Origin: Kitagawia praeruptora
Lineage: Eukaryota > Streptophyta > Magnoliopsida > Apiales > Apiaceae
Direction of reading: 5' to 3'
Assembly (NCBI GenBank): GCA_037693485.1
Contig: CM075346.1
Span: 57,717,001-57,781,000, forward strand
Length of the DNA: 64,000 bases
Shown piece after piece: positions 9,138 through 19,300 of the stretch; positions within the stretch are counted from its first letter, which is position 1, and each line of letters starts with the position of its first letter. A model generated the notes under the pieces. It did no database searches. It saw only the letters and a list, made by a program, of their open reading frames with translations, and was not told where the DNA came from. The translations under genes were made by a program, and so were the position numbers.

Positions 9138-11231
9138 ATGACTTCTAAAGCCATTGTTAAGATACCTATCTTTGACAAAAATAATTATGATATGTGGAAG
9201 AATAAGATGGAGTTGTTTCTGGAATGTACAAATGTTAAATATTTGGTTGTTTTGAAAACCGGACCTAAAACTCCTATGGTCTATGAAGATGAAGTTGAAG
9301 CTGAGGGAAAAATTGTGATTCCTGCTAAGTCTTATGAAAAAGACCCTGCTACCTATACACCTGAGGAAAAGGAGGATGCAGGGCTTGATAAAAACCTCAG
9401 ACTCATTCTAATAGATTCCCTGGATGCTGTGATGTACAGCCATGTGATGAATTGTAAAACTGCCAAACACATGTGGGAAACTATTGAAACCATTAATGAA
9501 GGAACTGATGAAGTCAGGGAGAACAGACTTCAAATCTTAACCTCTGAGTATGAACACTTCAGAGCTGGCCCTAATGAAGGCATTCAAGAAGTGTTTGAAA
9601 GGTATAATAAAATAATCAACAACTTGCAAATCCATGGCAAGAACTATACACAGAAGGAGATTAATCTGAAGTTCTTACTGACTATGCCGACTCACCTGGA
9701 ACACAGGATAACAGCCATAAAAGAATCTCGTGACTTGAATAAAGTTAGTCTTGAAAAACTCTTCGGTGTTTTAAAAACCTATGAGTTGGAACAAGTCCAA
9801 CAGAAAGAGATTCATGGTAAAGGTAGAGTTGCAAGTTCATCTACAGCATTAGTGGTTGAGGCTCCTAAGGAAGTGGAAGCTAAGGTTGTTCGACCTTACA
9901 GCTCAGACAAGGAGCAGACTGAAGTGGAACATGGTCAGACACCAGCTACTCAGGATGGAAGTGAGTTTTACTCATTAGAAGAATTGGATCAGTTGGAGGA
10001 TGAATCCATGGCACTCATGGTTAGACAGTTTGGCAACTTTAGATTCAGGAGAAATCCTAAGTTCAAGTTCAAGTCAAATAACAGATTCCAGAGAGGAGGT
10101 TCGTCATCCTCCAGTAGCAGAGGTGGCTACAAAACTGGAACTGTTGATAGAAGCAAAATTCGTTGTTATAATTGCAATGAACTTGGACACTTTGCCACTG
10201 AGTGTCAGAAACCTAAACAAGCCCAGAAGAGAGATTATGTTCCTGAAAAGAAGAAACCTGGAAAAGCCTATGTGGCTGCTGGTAAAAGCTGGGATGACAC
10301 AGATAGTGAAGATGAAGAATTTGGAAATCTTGCACTAATGGCAAATGGTGACATGCTCACTGATCCTAAACCACAGGTAAAACTTACTGACTCTGAGTTG
10401 GTTCGTCAGTTAGGTGGTTCCTTGGCTAATGCACAAAAACACATTGCTAGATTAAATCTGTTAAACACTGAACTTGAAAATGAAGTGTTAGAACTAAAAA
10501 AGGTGCATGTTAATCAAGATCAACAAAAAGAGGAAATAGCACGACTTAATAGAAGAGAGAAATCCATTCTAGAAGTAGTGACTAAACAACTTTCTAAAAT
10601 TGCTGAACTTGAAACCAAGGTTAGTGCTTGCTTTAATTCTGTTAAACTTTCTAAAGAGCATTTCAATAAACAAGCTATAGAACGAACTGTAGGAATAGGG
10701 TTTGGTTATAACGAAGCTGTTGGTTTGTTAGGCATAAATACCCCTAACCTTGTTAGTGCTAAAGAGAGGGGTATACCACATGTGCTTAAGACAGTTGAAG
10801 ATCCGCTCTTTAAGAAGTCGATTGCAGAACCTCCAAACTTCACTTCTATCATTATTCAAGAAGAGATGCGTAATGAGGACAGTGCAAATGGCATTGTCCT
10901 TGATAATGTTAAATCTGTTAAGAAACCAGTTAAGGTTGTTTATCCAACCAGTTCATCTAAAACTGGGTTAAGTGGTGATAAGTTGAAAAAGAACAATAAC
11001 ATGTCTAACATGCATACCATGCCTATCATTGATGTTTATCATAAAGCATGTGGTGTTGTCAATTGTATGTCTTGTGCTTTCAATGTAATGTCTGCTTACT
11101 TTAATGGTAATCAAGCATGTGCTAGTAAGACTGCTCCTCGACAACACATGAATAAGTATAAAAATGTTAGATCAAAGACTGCTAGTCCTTCTCAGGATAG
11201 GAGAGAGACATTTGTATCAAAGCCTAAATAG
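9138..11231 (+). CDS. gag: Copia gag (capsid/nucleocapsid) protein
   Basis: 697 codons. The ATG follows the PBS by 85 bp. The N-terminus (IPIFDKNNYDMWKNKME) and the middle (AKHMWETIE, EVFERYNKIINNL, LLTMPTHLEHRI, residues ~20-230) match the Copia capsid region. A CCHC zinc knuckle, CYNCNELGHFATEC, sits at residues 343-356. A long extension follows, with a coiled-coil stretch (residues ~420-500) and a second Cys cluster C-G-V-V-N-C-M-S-C (638-646). The frame ends at TAG (11229-11231). The same frame then stays open to TAA at 11469-11471 and contains GPNQVWVPK, a stretch normally found just before the protease in Copia polyproteins. The TAG is therefore either a point mutation or a recoding site. 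Gag forms the virus-like particle that packages the RNA. Confidence 0.95.
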   Translation: MTSKAIVKIPIFDKNNYDMWKNKMELFLECTNVKYLVVLKTGPKTPMVYEDEVEAEGKIVIPAKSYEKDPATYTPEEKEDAGLDKNLRLILIDSLDAVMYSHVMNCKTAKHMWETIETINEGTDEVRENRLQILTSEYEHFRAGPNEGIQEVFERYNKIINNLQIHGKNYTQKEINLKFLLTMPTHLEHRITAIKESRDLNKVSLEKLFGVLKTYELEQVQQKEIHGKGRVASSSTALVVEAPKEVEAKVVRPYSSDKEQTEVEHGQTPATQDGSEFYSLEELDQLEDESMALMVRQFGNFRFRRNPKFKFKSNNRFQRGGSSSSSSRGGYKTGTVDRSKIRCYNCNELGHFATECQKPKQAQKRDYVPEKKKPGKAYVAAGKSWDDTDSEDEEFGNLALMANGDMLTDPKPQVKLTDSELVRQLGGSLANAQKHIARLNLLNTELENEVLELKKVHVNQDQQKEEIARLNRREKSILEVVTKQLSKIAELETKVSACFNSVKLSKEHFNKQAIERTVGIGFGYNEAVGLLGINTPNLVSAKERGIPHVLKTVEDPLFKKSIAEPPNFTSIIIQEEMRNEDSANGIVLDNVKSVKKPVKVVYPTSSSKTGLSGDKLKKNNNMSNMHTMPIIDVYHKACGVVNCMSCAFNVMSAYFNGNQACASKTAPRQHMNKYKNVRSKTASPSQDRRETFVSKPK

Positions 11232-11428
11232 ACTTTTGGTAAGACTGCTTACAAGGTCAAATGTCCAGTCAGTGAAACAAATGTTATTGCTGCTAAAGAA
11301 ACATGGATACCCAAGATAAAACAGAAAATTGTCAAATCTGTTTATAGGGTTAAATGTATGTTGGTTTGTGGTGAAAATGGTGTCAATGTTAAAAATGTTG
11401 TTTTGCCTGACAAAGGCCAATTCTTTAA

Positions 11429-14400
11429 GTATTCTGGACCCAATCAGGTTTGGGTTCCGAAGAAGGTTTAACCTATTTGTCATTGCAGGGTGTGAAACAG
11501 GTTGATCGAGTGACCTGGATCTTGGACAGTGGATGTTCAAGGCATATGACTGGAGACAGAACCCTGCTGACAAATGTGGTTGAGAAAGCCGGCCCAGTGG
11601 TTACCTTTGGAGATAACAGCATAGGTACAACTGATGGATATGGCAGATTGGAAGCTGGAAATGTTATCATTGATGAAGTGTCTTTTGTGAAAGGACTTGA
11701 GCACAATTTGTTAAGTGTCAGTCAATTTTGTGACAAGGGATTCGAGGCTTACTTCAACAAGAAGAATTGTCTAATCTCACACAAGAGACATGAACAACCA
11801 TCTCTTACAGGAGTCAGAAAAGGCAATCTGTACGTGGCCAATATGAACACTGGAAGCACTGAAGAAATCAACTGCTTTTATTCTAAAGCATCTACAGATG
11901 AAAGTTGGCTATGGCACAAGAAACTCTCCCACCTTAATTTCAAGACAATGAATTCTCTAGTTAAAAGAGAACTGGTGAGAGGGTTGCCTTCAATGGAATT
12001 CACTCAAGAAGGACTCTGTGATGCCTGTCAAAAAGGCAAATTGAAAACAGCAACTCACAGGAGCACTGATACATCATCAATAACTGAACCTCTACAACTG
12101 TTGCACATGGATCTGTTCGGTCCAGTTAATGTGATGTCTATGTCAAAGAAAAGATATGCTCTCGTGATTGTTGATGACTACTCAAAGTACACATGGGTTT
12201 TATTTCTGAATTCCAAAGATGAAACTCCACAGTTAGTGATTGATCACATCAAGTTGATTGAAATGGAGTACAAGAAACCAGTTAGAGCAATAAGGTCAGA
12301 CAATGGAACCGAATTTAAGAATGCAGTTCTAAATGATTTTTGTACTGAAAAGGGAATAACAAGGCAGTACTCAGCCCCAAGAACTCCTCAGCAAAATGGG
12401 GTAGTAGAAAGAAAGAATAGAACTTTGATTGAAGCTGCACGTACTATGTTAAGTGAATCAAAGCTTCCCTTGTACTTTTGGGCTGAAGCTGTTAACACTG
12501 CATGTTATACCCAGAATCGAACTTTAATCAACAAAGACTTGATGAAGACCCCCTATGAAATTATGTATGAAAAGAGACCAACACTCAAGTACTTTCATGT
12601 ATTTGGAGCAAAATGCTTTGTGCTTAAAGATGGAGATGATCGTGGTGGAAAATTTGAGGCCAAAGCACATGAAGCAATTTTCATTGGTTATTCAAGAAGA
12701 GCTTACAAGGTGTATGTGATTGATCATCAGACAATGCTTGAAAGTGTCAATGTATCATTTGATGACACTAAACTTCCTAGTATCCAAACGGAGGATTCAT
12801 CTGAAAAGTTATCTTTCGATGATATGACAGACTCCGATTCAGATGGTGACAACCAACCTGATGTTGCTGCTAATGATAACAGTAATAATGATGATAATGA
12901 TCAGGGTGGTGGTGGTGGAAACAATGATCAGACTGGAGATACCACTGACACTCCTGAACATTCATCTAGTCAAACTGGCAACAACTCAGGGGGAGGTGAT
13001 GAAGGATCAGCTGGTCATACTCAACATCATAATGAAGATCAAGGCGAATCATCAAGGTCAAATCTTCCCAGACAGACTGTGTGGAATAGAGCTCATCCTT
13101 TTGAGTTAATCGTTGGTGATCCAGATGTTGGTGTAAAAACTAGAAGGAGCTATCAAAATCAATGCAATTATTCTGGGTTTCTGTCTGCAATAGAACCTAA
13201 GAAAACAGAAGAAGCTCTCTCTGATCCTGATTGGGTGATTGCTATGCAAGATGAACTCAATCAATTCAAACAACAAGAAGTATGGAAGCTGGTACCCAGA
13301 CCTAAAGACAGGAAAGTAGTTGATACCAGGTGGGTATTCAGAAACAAACTTGATGAAGATGGCATTGTAACTAGAAACAAAGCAAGACTGGTTGCTAAAG
13401 GTTATTCCCAAGCTGAAGGAATAGATTATGATGAAACCTATGCACCAGTGGCTAGACTTGAGGCTATAAGGATATTCTTGGCATTCGCAGCACATTCAAA
13501 CTTCAAAGTTTATCAAATGGATGTCAAGAGTGCCTTCCTGAATGGCAAGCTGGATGAAGAGGTATATGTAGAACAACCCCCTGGCTTTGAAGATCCAGAA
13601 TTCTTGGATTTTGTCTACTTTCTCTTCAAGGCAATTTATGGTCTTAAGCAAGCTCCAAGGAAATGGTATGACACTCTTTCTGAATTTTTACTTGAAAATG
13701 GATTTGTTAGAGGTGTCATAGACAAAACTCTCTTTACTAAGAAACATAAGAATGATACTATATTAGTCCAAGTCTATGTGGACGATATAATATTTGGGTC
13801 TACTAATGATCTTCTGTGCAAGAAATTTGCTAAGCTAATGCAGGGTAAATTTGAGATGAGCCTGATGGGTGAGCTGAAGTTCTTTCTTGGATTACAAGTA
13901 AGTCAAAGGACAGATGGAATTTTTATTTGTCAATCCAAGTATGTCAGAGAGCTCCTCAAGAAATATCAAATGGAGGACTCATCTTCAGCAAGAACACCAT
14001 CATCAACAGCTGTGAAATTTGGAGCTTGTGAAAATTCTGCTAAGGTAGATATCACAAGCTACAGAGGTATGATAGGTTCATTACTTTACCTTACTGCAAG
14101 TAGACCTGATATTATGTATGCTACATGCTTGTGTGCAAGGTTCCAAGCGGATCCTAGAGATGTGCATCTCATTGCTGTTAAACGAATCTTGAGATATCTT
14201 AAGGGTACACCTAACTTAGGTATTTGGTACCCTAAAGAATCTGGTTTTAACCTTGTTGGATATACAGATTCAGATTATGCAGGTAGTGTTGTAGATAGAA
14301 AAAGCACCTCTGGGAGTTGTCAATTCCTAGGTGGTAGGTTGGTCTCCTGGTACAGCAAGAAACAACAAACAGTTTCTAACTCAACAGCTGAAGCAGAATA

Positions 14401-14725
14401 TATAGCTGCTGGAAGCTGTTGTGCTCAAATCTTGTGGATTAGGAATCAGCTACGTGACTATGGCTTTGTACTTGACAATATTCCAATTCTGTGTGACAAT
14501 ACAAGTGCCATAGCAATCTCCAACAATCCTGTGCAGCATACGAGGACCAAGCACATTGACATCAGGTATCATTTTATCCGAGAGCATGTCATGAATGGTA
14601 CCGTGGAGTTACATTTTGTACCCACGGAAGAACAAACAGCAGATATTTTTACTAAGTCTCTTGACGAATCCACATTCACCAGAATTGTTGGTGAATTGGG
14701 TATGTTAAATAGTCCTAGTAATTAA
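11429..14725 (+). CDS. pol: Copia pol polyprotein: protease, integrase, reverse transcriptase, RNase H
   Basis: Open from 11429, in the -1 frame relative to gag, to TAA at 14723-14725; no ATG lies at its head. Domains in order: aspartic protease ([10 protein letters not shown], Asp codon at 11525); GAG-pre-integrase zinc region ([10 protein letters not shown] ... CDACQKGK); integrase DDE core ([43 protein letters not shown]); reverse transcriptase ([41 protein letters not shown] near 13774); RNase H ([32 protein letters not shown]). All catalytic motifs look intact. The integrase-before-RT order is diagnostic of Copia. The frame overlaps the gag frame only at 11429-11471. With no start codon of its own, it would need readthrough, frameshift or splicing to be expressed, or this copy is disabled at the junction. 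Confidence 0.95.
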   Translation, partial: VFWTQSGLGSEEGLTYLSLQGVKQVDRVTWILDSGCSRHMTGDRTLLTNVVEKAGPVVTFGDNSIGTTDGYGRLEAGNVIIDEVSFVKGLEHNLLSVSQFCDKGFEAYFNKKNCLISHKRHEQPSLTGVRKGNLYVANMNTGSTEEINCFYSKASTDESWLWHKKLSHLNFKTMNSLVKRELVRGLPSMEFTQEGLCDACQKGKLKTATHRSTDTSSITEPLQLLHMDLFGPVNVMSMSKKRYALVIVDDYSKYTWVLFLNSKDETPQLVIDHIKLIEMEYKKPVRAIRSDNGTEFKNAVLNDFCTEKGITRQYSAPRTPQQNGVVERKNRTLIEAARTMLSESKLPLYFWAEAVNTACYTQNRTLINKDLMKTPYEIMYEKRPTLKYFHVFGAKCFVLKDGDDRGGKFEAKAHEAIFIGYSRRAYKVYVIDHQTMLESVNVSFDDTKLPSIQTEDSSEKLSFDDMTDSDSDGDNQPDVAANDNSNNDDNDQGGGGGNNDQTGDTTDTPEHSSSQTGNNSGGGDEGSAGHTQHHNEDQGESSRSNLPRQTVWNRAHPFELIVGDPDVGVKTRRSYQNQCNYSGFLSAIEPKKTEEALSDPDWVIAMQDELNQFKQQEVWKLVPRPKDRKVVDTRWVFRNKLDEDGIVTRNKARLVAKGYSQAEGIDYDETYAPVARLEAIRIFLAFAAHSNFKVYQMDVKSAFLNGKLDEEVYVEQPPGFEDPEFLDFVYFLFKAIYGLKQAPRKWYDTLSEFLLENGFVRGVIDKTLFTKKHKNDTILVQVYVDDIIFGSTNDLLCKKFAKLMQGKFEMSLMGELKFFLGLQVSQRTDGIFICQSKYVRELLKKYQMEDSSSARTPSSTAVKFGACENSAKVDITSYRGMIGSLLYLTASRPDIMYATCLCARFQADPRDVHLIAVKRILRYLKGTPNLGIWYPKESGFNLVGYTDSDYAGSVVDRKSTSGSCQFLGGRLVSWYSKKQQTVSNSTAEAEYIAAGSCCAQILWIRNQLRDYGFVLDNIPILCDNTSAIAISNNPVQHTRTKHIDIRYHFIREHVMNGTVELHFVPTEEQTADIFTKSLDESTFTRIVGELGMLNSPSN

Positions 14726-15339
14726 ACTAGTTAATATCTGAGGTTTGATCTTTAATAATTTACAAGTGATTATCTTGTTAATATTTGTTGATTAAAATCA
14801 CTTGTATAATTATTTTATCAACTTACCTTGTTACTTGTTAATGTTCAAACCATTGTCATTATCATCTTAATATATTCCTACTTACTTCTTTTCAATGTTA
14901 AAATAATTCATTTTCCTTAAAAATAATTTTCTCAATTTTACAAGTAGTAATTTATGAGAAACTTATTTTTCTTGAAAATTATATTTATGATGGTTTAATA
15001 AGTCATATTTTCTTCTTAAATAATTTTCTATTAGAAATTTATTTTATTAGAAAATATATAGATTTATTAATCTACCATGAATAAATATGTAAATAGTTAA
15101 TAGTTTATTAATTGGTTTGTAGTGTTTGTCCTTTTGTTATTAATGTTTGATTTCATAAAAGGGACTACATATGATTGTTTTTATAATTTTTATTCGATTT
15201 TATAATTTTAGTGTAAATTATTTTGCTATTTTATAGCTTGTTTTAATAATTAAATTTGCTTCATTGTTAGAATTGCTTCATGTAAATATTCTGGTACATA
15301 TTCTGTTAATATTTGATTGTTAGAATAGTTATATTGGTC

Positions 15340-15560
15340 CTCATCTCGAACTTCGAGATAAAGTTCAAGATAGATGTTATCTCGAAAATTTTGAAGAATC
15401 TAGGCACTGGTAACTCGAATCCTAAGTCGAACTTCGAGATAGTCAGTTTTGAGTTGCACTTCGAGATGGTGAGTTTCGAGTTGAAGTTCGAGTTAGTCAC
15501 TAACTCGAAAATCTAAGTCGAATTTCGAGTTAGAGTTCGAGATAGTCACTAACTCGAAAA
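15340..15560 (+). repeat. TTCGAG-rich degenerate repeat cluster
   Basis: Repeated variants of AACTTCGAGATA, AACTCGAAAATC and TTTCGAGTT occur on both strands about every 15-30 bp. TTCGAA/CTCGAG-like cores make it partly self-complementary. Function unknown. Confidence 0.7.
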
Positions 15561-15917
15561 TCTTCCCTGACTTAGTTTTCAACTTCACTTTGGTAGATCA
15601 AATCGATATAGGACCTAATATTTGTGTGTTGTTGTAAATATTATTGTAAATTAATAGTCTATACTTATAGTCTATAGTCTTTTAATTAGCTCTCTTAGAC
15701 TATCTGTCAGACTATCCAACAATAGTCTGTTGTAGTTAATTTTCTTTTATTTATTTTAGACTATCGGTATTGTTAGTCTAAATAGTTTAAATAGTTTAGT
15801 CTAGACAGTCTATTTTAGTCTAATTAGACTATCAGATAGACTATCAGGTATAGTCTATTAGTCTATAGTCTAATTCTTTTATTAATTCTATTTTAGACTA
15901 CTGTTTAGACTACAGTT

Positions 15918-15929
15918 AATATATATACA
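15918..15929 (+). promoter_or_regulatory. possible internal TATA box upstream of ORF3
   Basis: TAATATATATACA lies just after the AGTCTAT-rich block and about 470 bp before the ORF3 start. The sequence after it looks like a plant leader (CACACA-rich). If used, ORF3 would be expressed from its own RNA. Inference from composition only. Confidence 0.35.
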
Positions 15930-16030
15930 GAATTGTCTTGAGACTATCGTTAGTCTTATTGATAGTCTAAACTCTCGTGTTAAGTCACAGAGTACAGTTC
16001 GTCGATACACACACAAATACGATACACACA

Positions 16031-16132
16031 ATGAACCGCCGCCCGATTTTCTTCAAAAATCGACCGTGTTTCTCAACCAAATCACGATCTGAAAACACCT
16101 GTGTTCTAATCTCTTCAAGCTCTTTGATTTGA
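16031..16132 (+). CDS. small upstream ORF in the ORF3 leader
   Basis: 33 codons starting ATGAACCGCCGC and ending TGA at 16130-16132, ahead of the ORF3 ATG at 16400. No recognised peptide. It could reduce ORF3 translation if the leader begins near 15950. Confidence 0.25.
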   Translation: MNRRPIFFKNRPCFSTKSRSENTCVLISSSSLI

Positions 16133-16399
16133 CTGGTTAATCCTTCGATTTGGTCCAGTTTTTAGTGATTGCGTTTTTCGAAAATCAAGAAATACGATTT
16201 AAAGTTCAAGAAATTTGGCTTCGATTCTGCAAAAACTAAAAATAGTGGTGTGTTTGTGTGAATTCAGAGATCAACATACATTAATTTCAGAATTTTCTGT
16301 GAAGTTTCGATTTTATTGATTTTTCTGGTTAATTGAATTAATTGTTAAAATCCCTAAAATTCGAATTTGGGCAAATTAATTCAGTGTGTTGAAATTAAA

Positions 16400-19300
16400 A
16401 TGGCTGTTAATATGAAGATTATCAATCATAATTTTGTTGGTCATTTTAATCCCGATAATTGTACTCTCGAGAGGGTTAAACCTTGGATTCGATTTTTAAA
16501 TGAGCATTCTCTTATTCGTCATGCCTTGATTCTCGATGCTCCTTTAAAAGTTGATTCACTGTTGGCAATGTGTTCTACATTTGTTCTCTCCTCGGACTCA
16601 ACATCTTTTACTTTTACTGTGGGGGACACACCTTATGTTGTGAATGACTCAACTGTTAACACCGTTCTACGACTTCCAACAAATGACTTTGTTGATCTTC
16701 CATCTGAAGCAGTACTGACACAATTTTTCAATGACATCCATTATCAAGGAGAAGTTGATCTTTCTAAGTTGTCTAAAAGTAACTTCATGGCTGAGTGGGA
16801 TTATTTCTTTGACACAATTGCTAAGGTGTTTGCTAACACTAAAAAGAATAATTTTCACAATATTTCTACTTTGCTTCAGAGAATTGGTTATGCAGTTGCT
16901 AATAATCAAAGGGTTAATTTTGGTAAATTAATTTTTGATGCCATGGTAAATCGTCTCATAACTGCCAAGAACGATCATGATTTGGGTAGTAAAGTTGATT
17001 GTTACTATCCAAGATTCTTAACTCTCATATTTAATCATGTTGTTTCTGATGTTCATCAAAGATTGTTTGCTAACTCTCGTACTGAAGCTTCAGGAAAAAC
17101 ACATAAAAAATTTTTCACCAGGTTAGCAACAATGAAGAAGTACACAAATGTTCCTGTGGTCATTACTCAGTATATGTCCAACTTCATAGAACTGCCAATT
17201 ATACAAGATCAACCACCACAACAGCAACCTGAGCATGTTCCTGATCAACCAGAACAAGCAGCAGCAACTGTTTCTGTATCTGAACATCAACTTCAAGTGG
17301 CTCAACTCACTATTGCTGGGATTTCTGCATCAGCTACTGAACAGGTATTATCTTTCCCTGAAACTACTTCTGGAGCCCAAGTGGCTGATAGGTTAGACCA
17401 AGAGGTTGTAGAACCACAACTTCTATCCCAGGTCTTAGAGCCAAACACAGTGTCATCTAAAATCTCTAAACCCAAATCCAGAAGTAAATTAACAGTGAAA
17501 AGACGTAATGTAAGAAGTAGTGATATGAGTGATCCCACAGCTCTGCCTCCACCAAAGAAGCGAAGAAACTTACAAATTGAGGCAACTGTCAGCTCATCCA
17601 TATCCTCCCAAAAGGATATGGATATTGAAATGGCACATGAACAGTTACTGGAACCATTCTCTCAACAGGATGAGTCCATTGAAATTTGCCAGTCGGCCAT
17701 GGCACCCTGTACAGAGTCAAGCACACCCCTATTACTCACAATGGGGGAAAACATAACTGTAGAATCTGATGTGGCTAGGGACAATGAGCAAGGAGAGCAC
17801 AATAGGGTTGATACTGAAACAGTGCCTACCATAGTCACGGTAGAAGAGCCTTCACAGGTTAATGAGGGAAATCTTGACTCTCAGCCACACATAATAGAGT
17901 TATCATCTCCCCTCCCAGGAGGAACATTCCTGGCTCCCTCAAGGGATTTTCCACTCGCAGTTTCAACTGGAGAAAGTGGAAGGCAACTCGATCTTTCTGT
18001 CACTGAAGAAATTCAGACATCAATTCCAAATGAGATGACAGAAATGACTGAGGAAAGGGATTTGCGAACTCCCATTGCACCACCACTGACCTTCCAAGAG
18101 GAGGCTAGGGTGATTTTATCTGCAGGTACACTTTCTGGAGCAGCTAAGGAATTAGTGAGGAGTGATGTGAGGAACACCACTAAACTGAGTGAAACACATG
18201 CACGTCAGATGAGTGAAACTCAGAGTGATATTCAGGTGAGTGCACACACTGACACATACACTCGTTCATTGGAAGAAAAGATTAAAGCTCTAGAAAAGGA
18301 ACTTGAGGCCAGTAAAGCTGAAGCAAAATTACTTCGAGAACAAGTGGGTGAACGGTCTTCTTCATCTACCTCTGTCAAAAATCAGCTTGCTCTGATAAAG
18401 AATGACATCACCAAGATGAAGACAACTTACACAAACAAGTTCAACACTCTCGAATTATCTTTTGAACGGGCACTTGATGATGCTGGAGAGGTTACTGTGA
18501 CTCAAGATAAACTTATTTCTGTAATCTCCGACAAAGTTGAAAATCTTCAAACAGCATTGATTAAGAGTCAGTTGTCTACTGAACGCCGTCTTGATGTGAT
18601 TGAAAGGCAGAATGCACAACAAGGTAAGGGGATCAAACATTTGTTCAACATAATCAGCAGAACTCACACACCCACAACAGAAGAAAGGGAATTCTTTGTA
18701 GAAAAAGGTGGAGATGGTGATGAGCGAGACCCTGGAGATGGTGCATTTCACACTTCGGTAGAGGATTCCTCAACTAAGGGGGAGAAGTCAAGAGAGGGAA
18801 CTAGTGAACAAGGGAGAGATAAGGGGAAGAAGATAGCAGATTCTCTTAAGAGTGCAGAAGACACTGAAGGGTATTACTACTCAGGTGAACCAGACAACTT
18901 TGATGTTTTTGCTGATCTAAAGTTCTCTGATGAGGGTGAAAAAATACTAGAACCAGATTTTAGCAGCTGGGAAGATGAAGTGCCAGTTGACCCTGAATAT
19001 GAAGCTGAGCAAGCAAAACTGGATTTTGAAGCTGAATTAGAAGCTGAAAGGCAAGAAGCAAATCTCAAATTGCGAGATGAAAAGCTTCAGAGAACACTAG
19101 ATATGCTTGCACACAAAGAAAGACTACAAAAAGAGGAAGCAGAAGCAAGGCAACGAGAGCATGTACTTAAAACTCAAGAGAGGAAGTTATACGTCAAGTT
19201 TAAGAGTGGTGAGAAATGGGATCGTGCTCAACGAATGATAGACTCACATCAATCTCTTGATAATGATGATAGTCGACTTCTTTCTATTTTTGAAAGACTC

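Larger units (their letters stand above)
14726..16399 (+). other. spacer between pol and ORF3 with motif clusters and promoter-like region
   Basis: 1.67 kb without a long ORF. It is AT-rich to about 15330, then has a cluster of TTCGAG/CTCGAA repeats (15340-15560). Next come many AGTCTAT/TAGTCTA motifs resembling the LTR U3 core (15650-15975), a TATA-like stretch (15918-15929), a leader with one upstream ORF (16031-16132), and then the ORF3 ATG. This looks like a separate 5' regulatory region for ORF3. Confidence 0.6.

Noticed and set aside
11450..11471. Programmed -1 frameshift site between gag and pol
   Set aside because: No X-XXY-YYZ heptamer in the gag frame within the overlap, and the TAG at 11229 would still stop ribosomes first. 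Kept only as one hypothesis in the finding.
13106..13495. 129-residue antisense ORF in pol
   Set aside because: Shadow of the RT region on the other strand; no recognisable product.
16367..16399. Upstream extension of ORF3 starting with TTG
   Set aside because: Not an ATG. The ATG at 16400 has a strong plant start context, so I used that.
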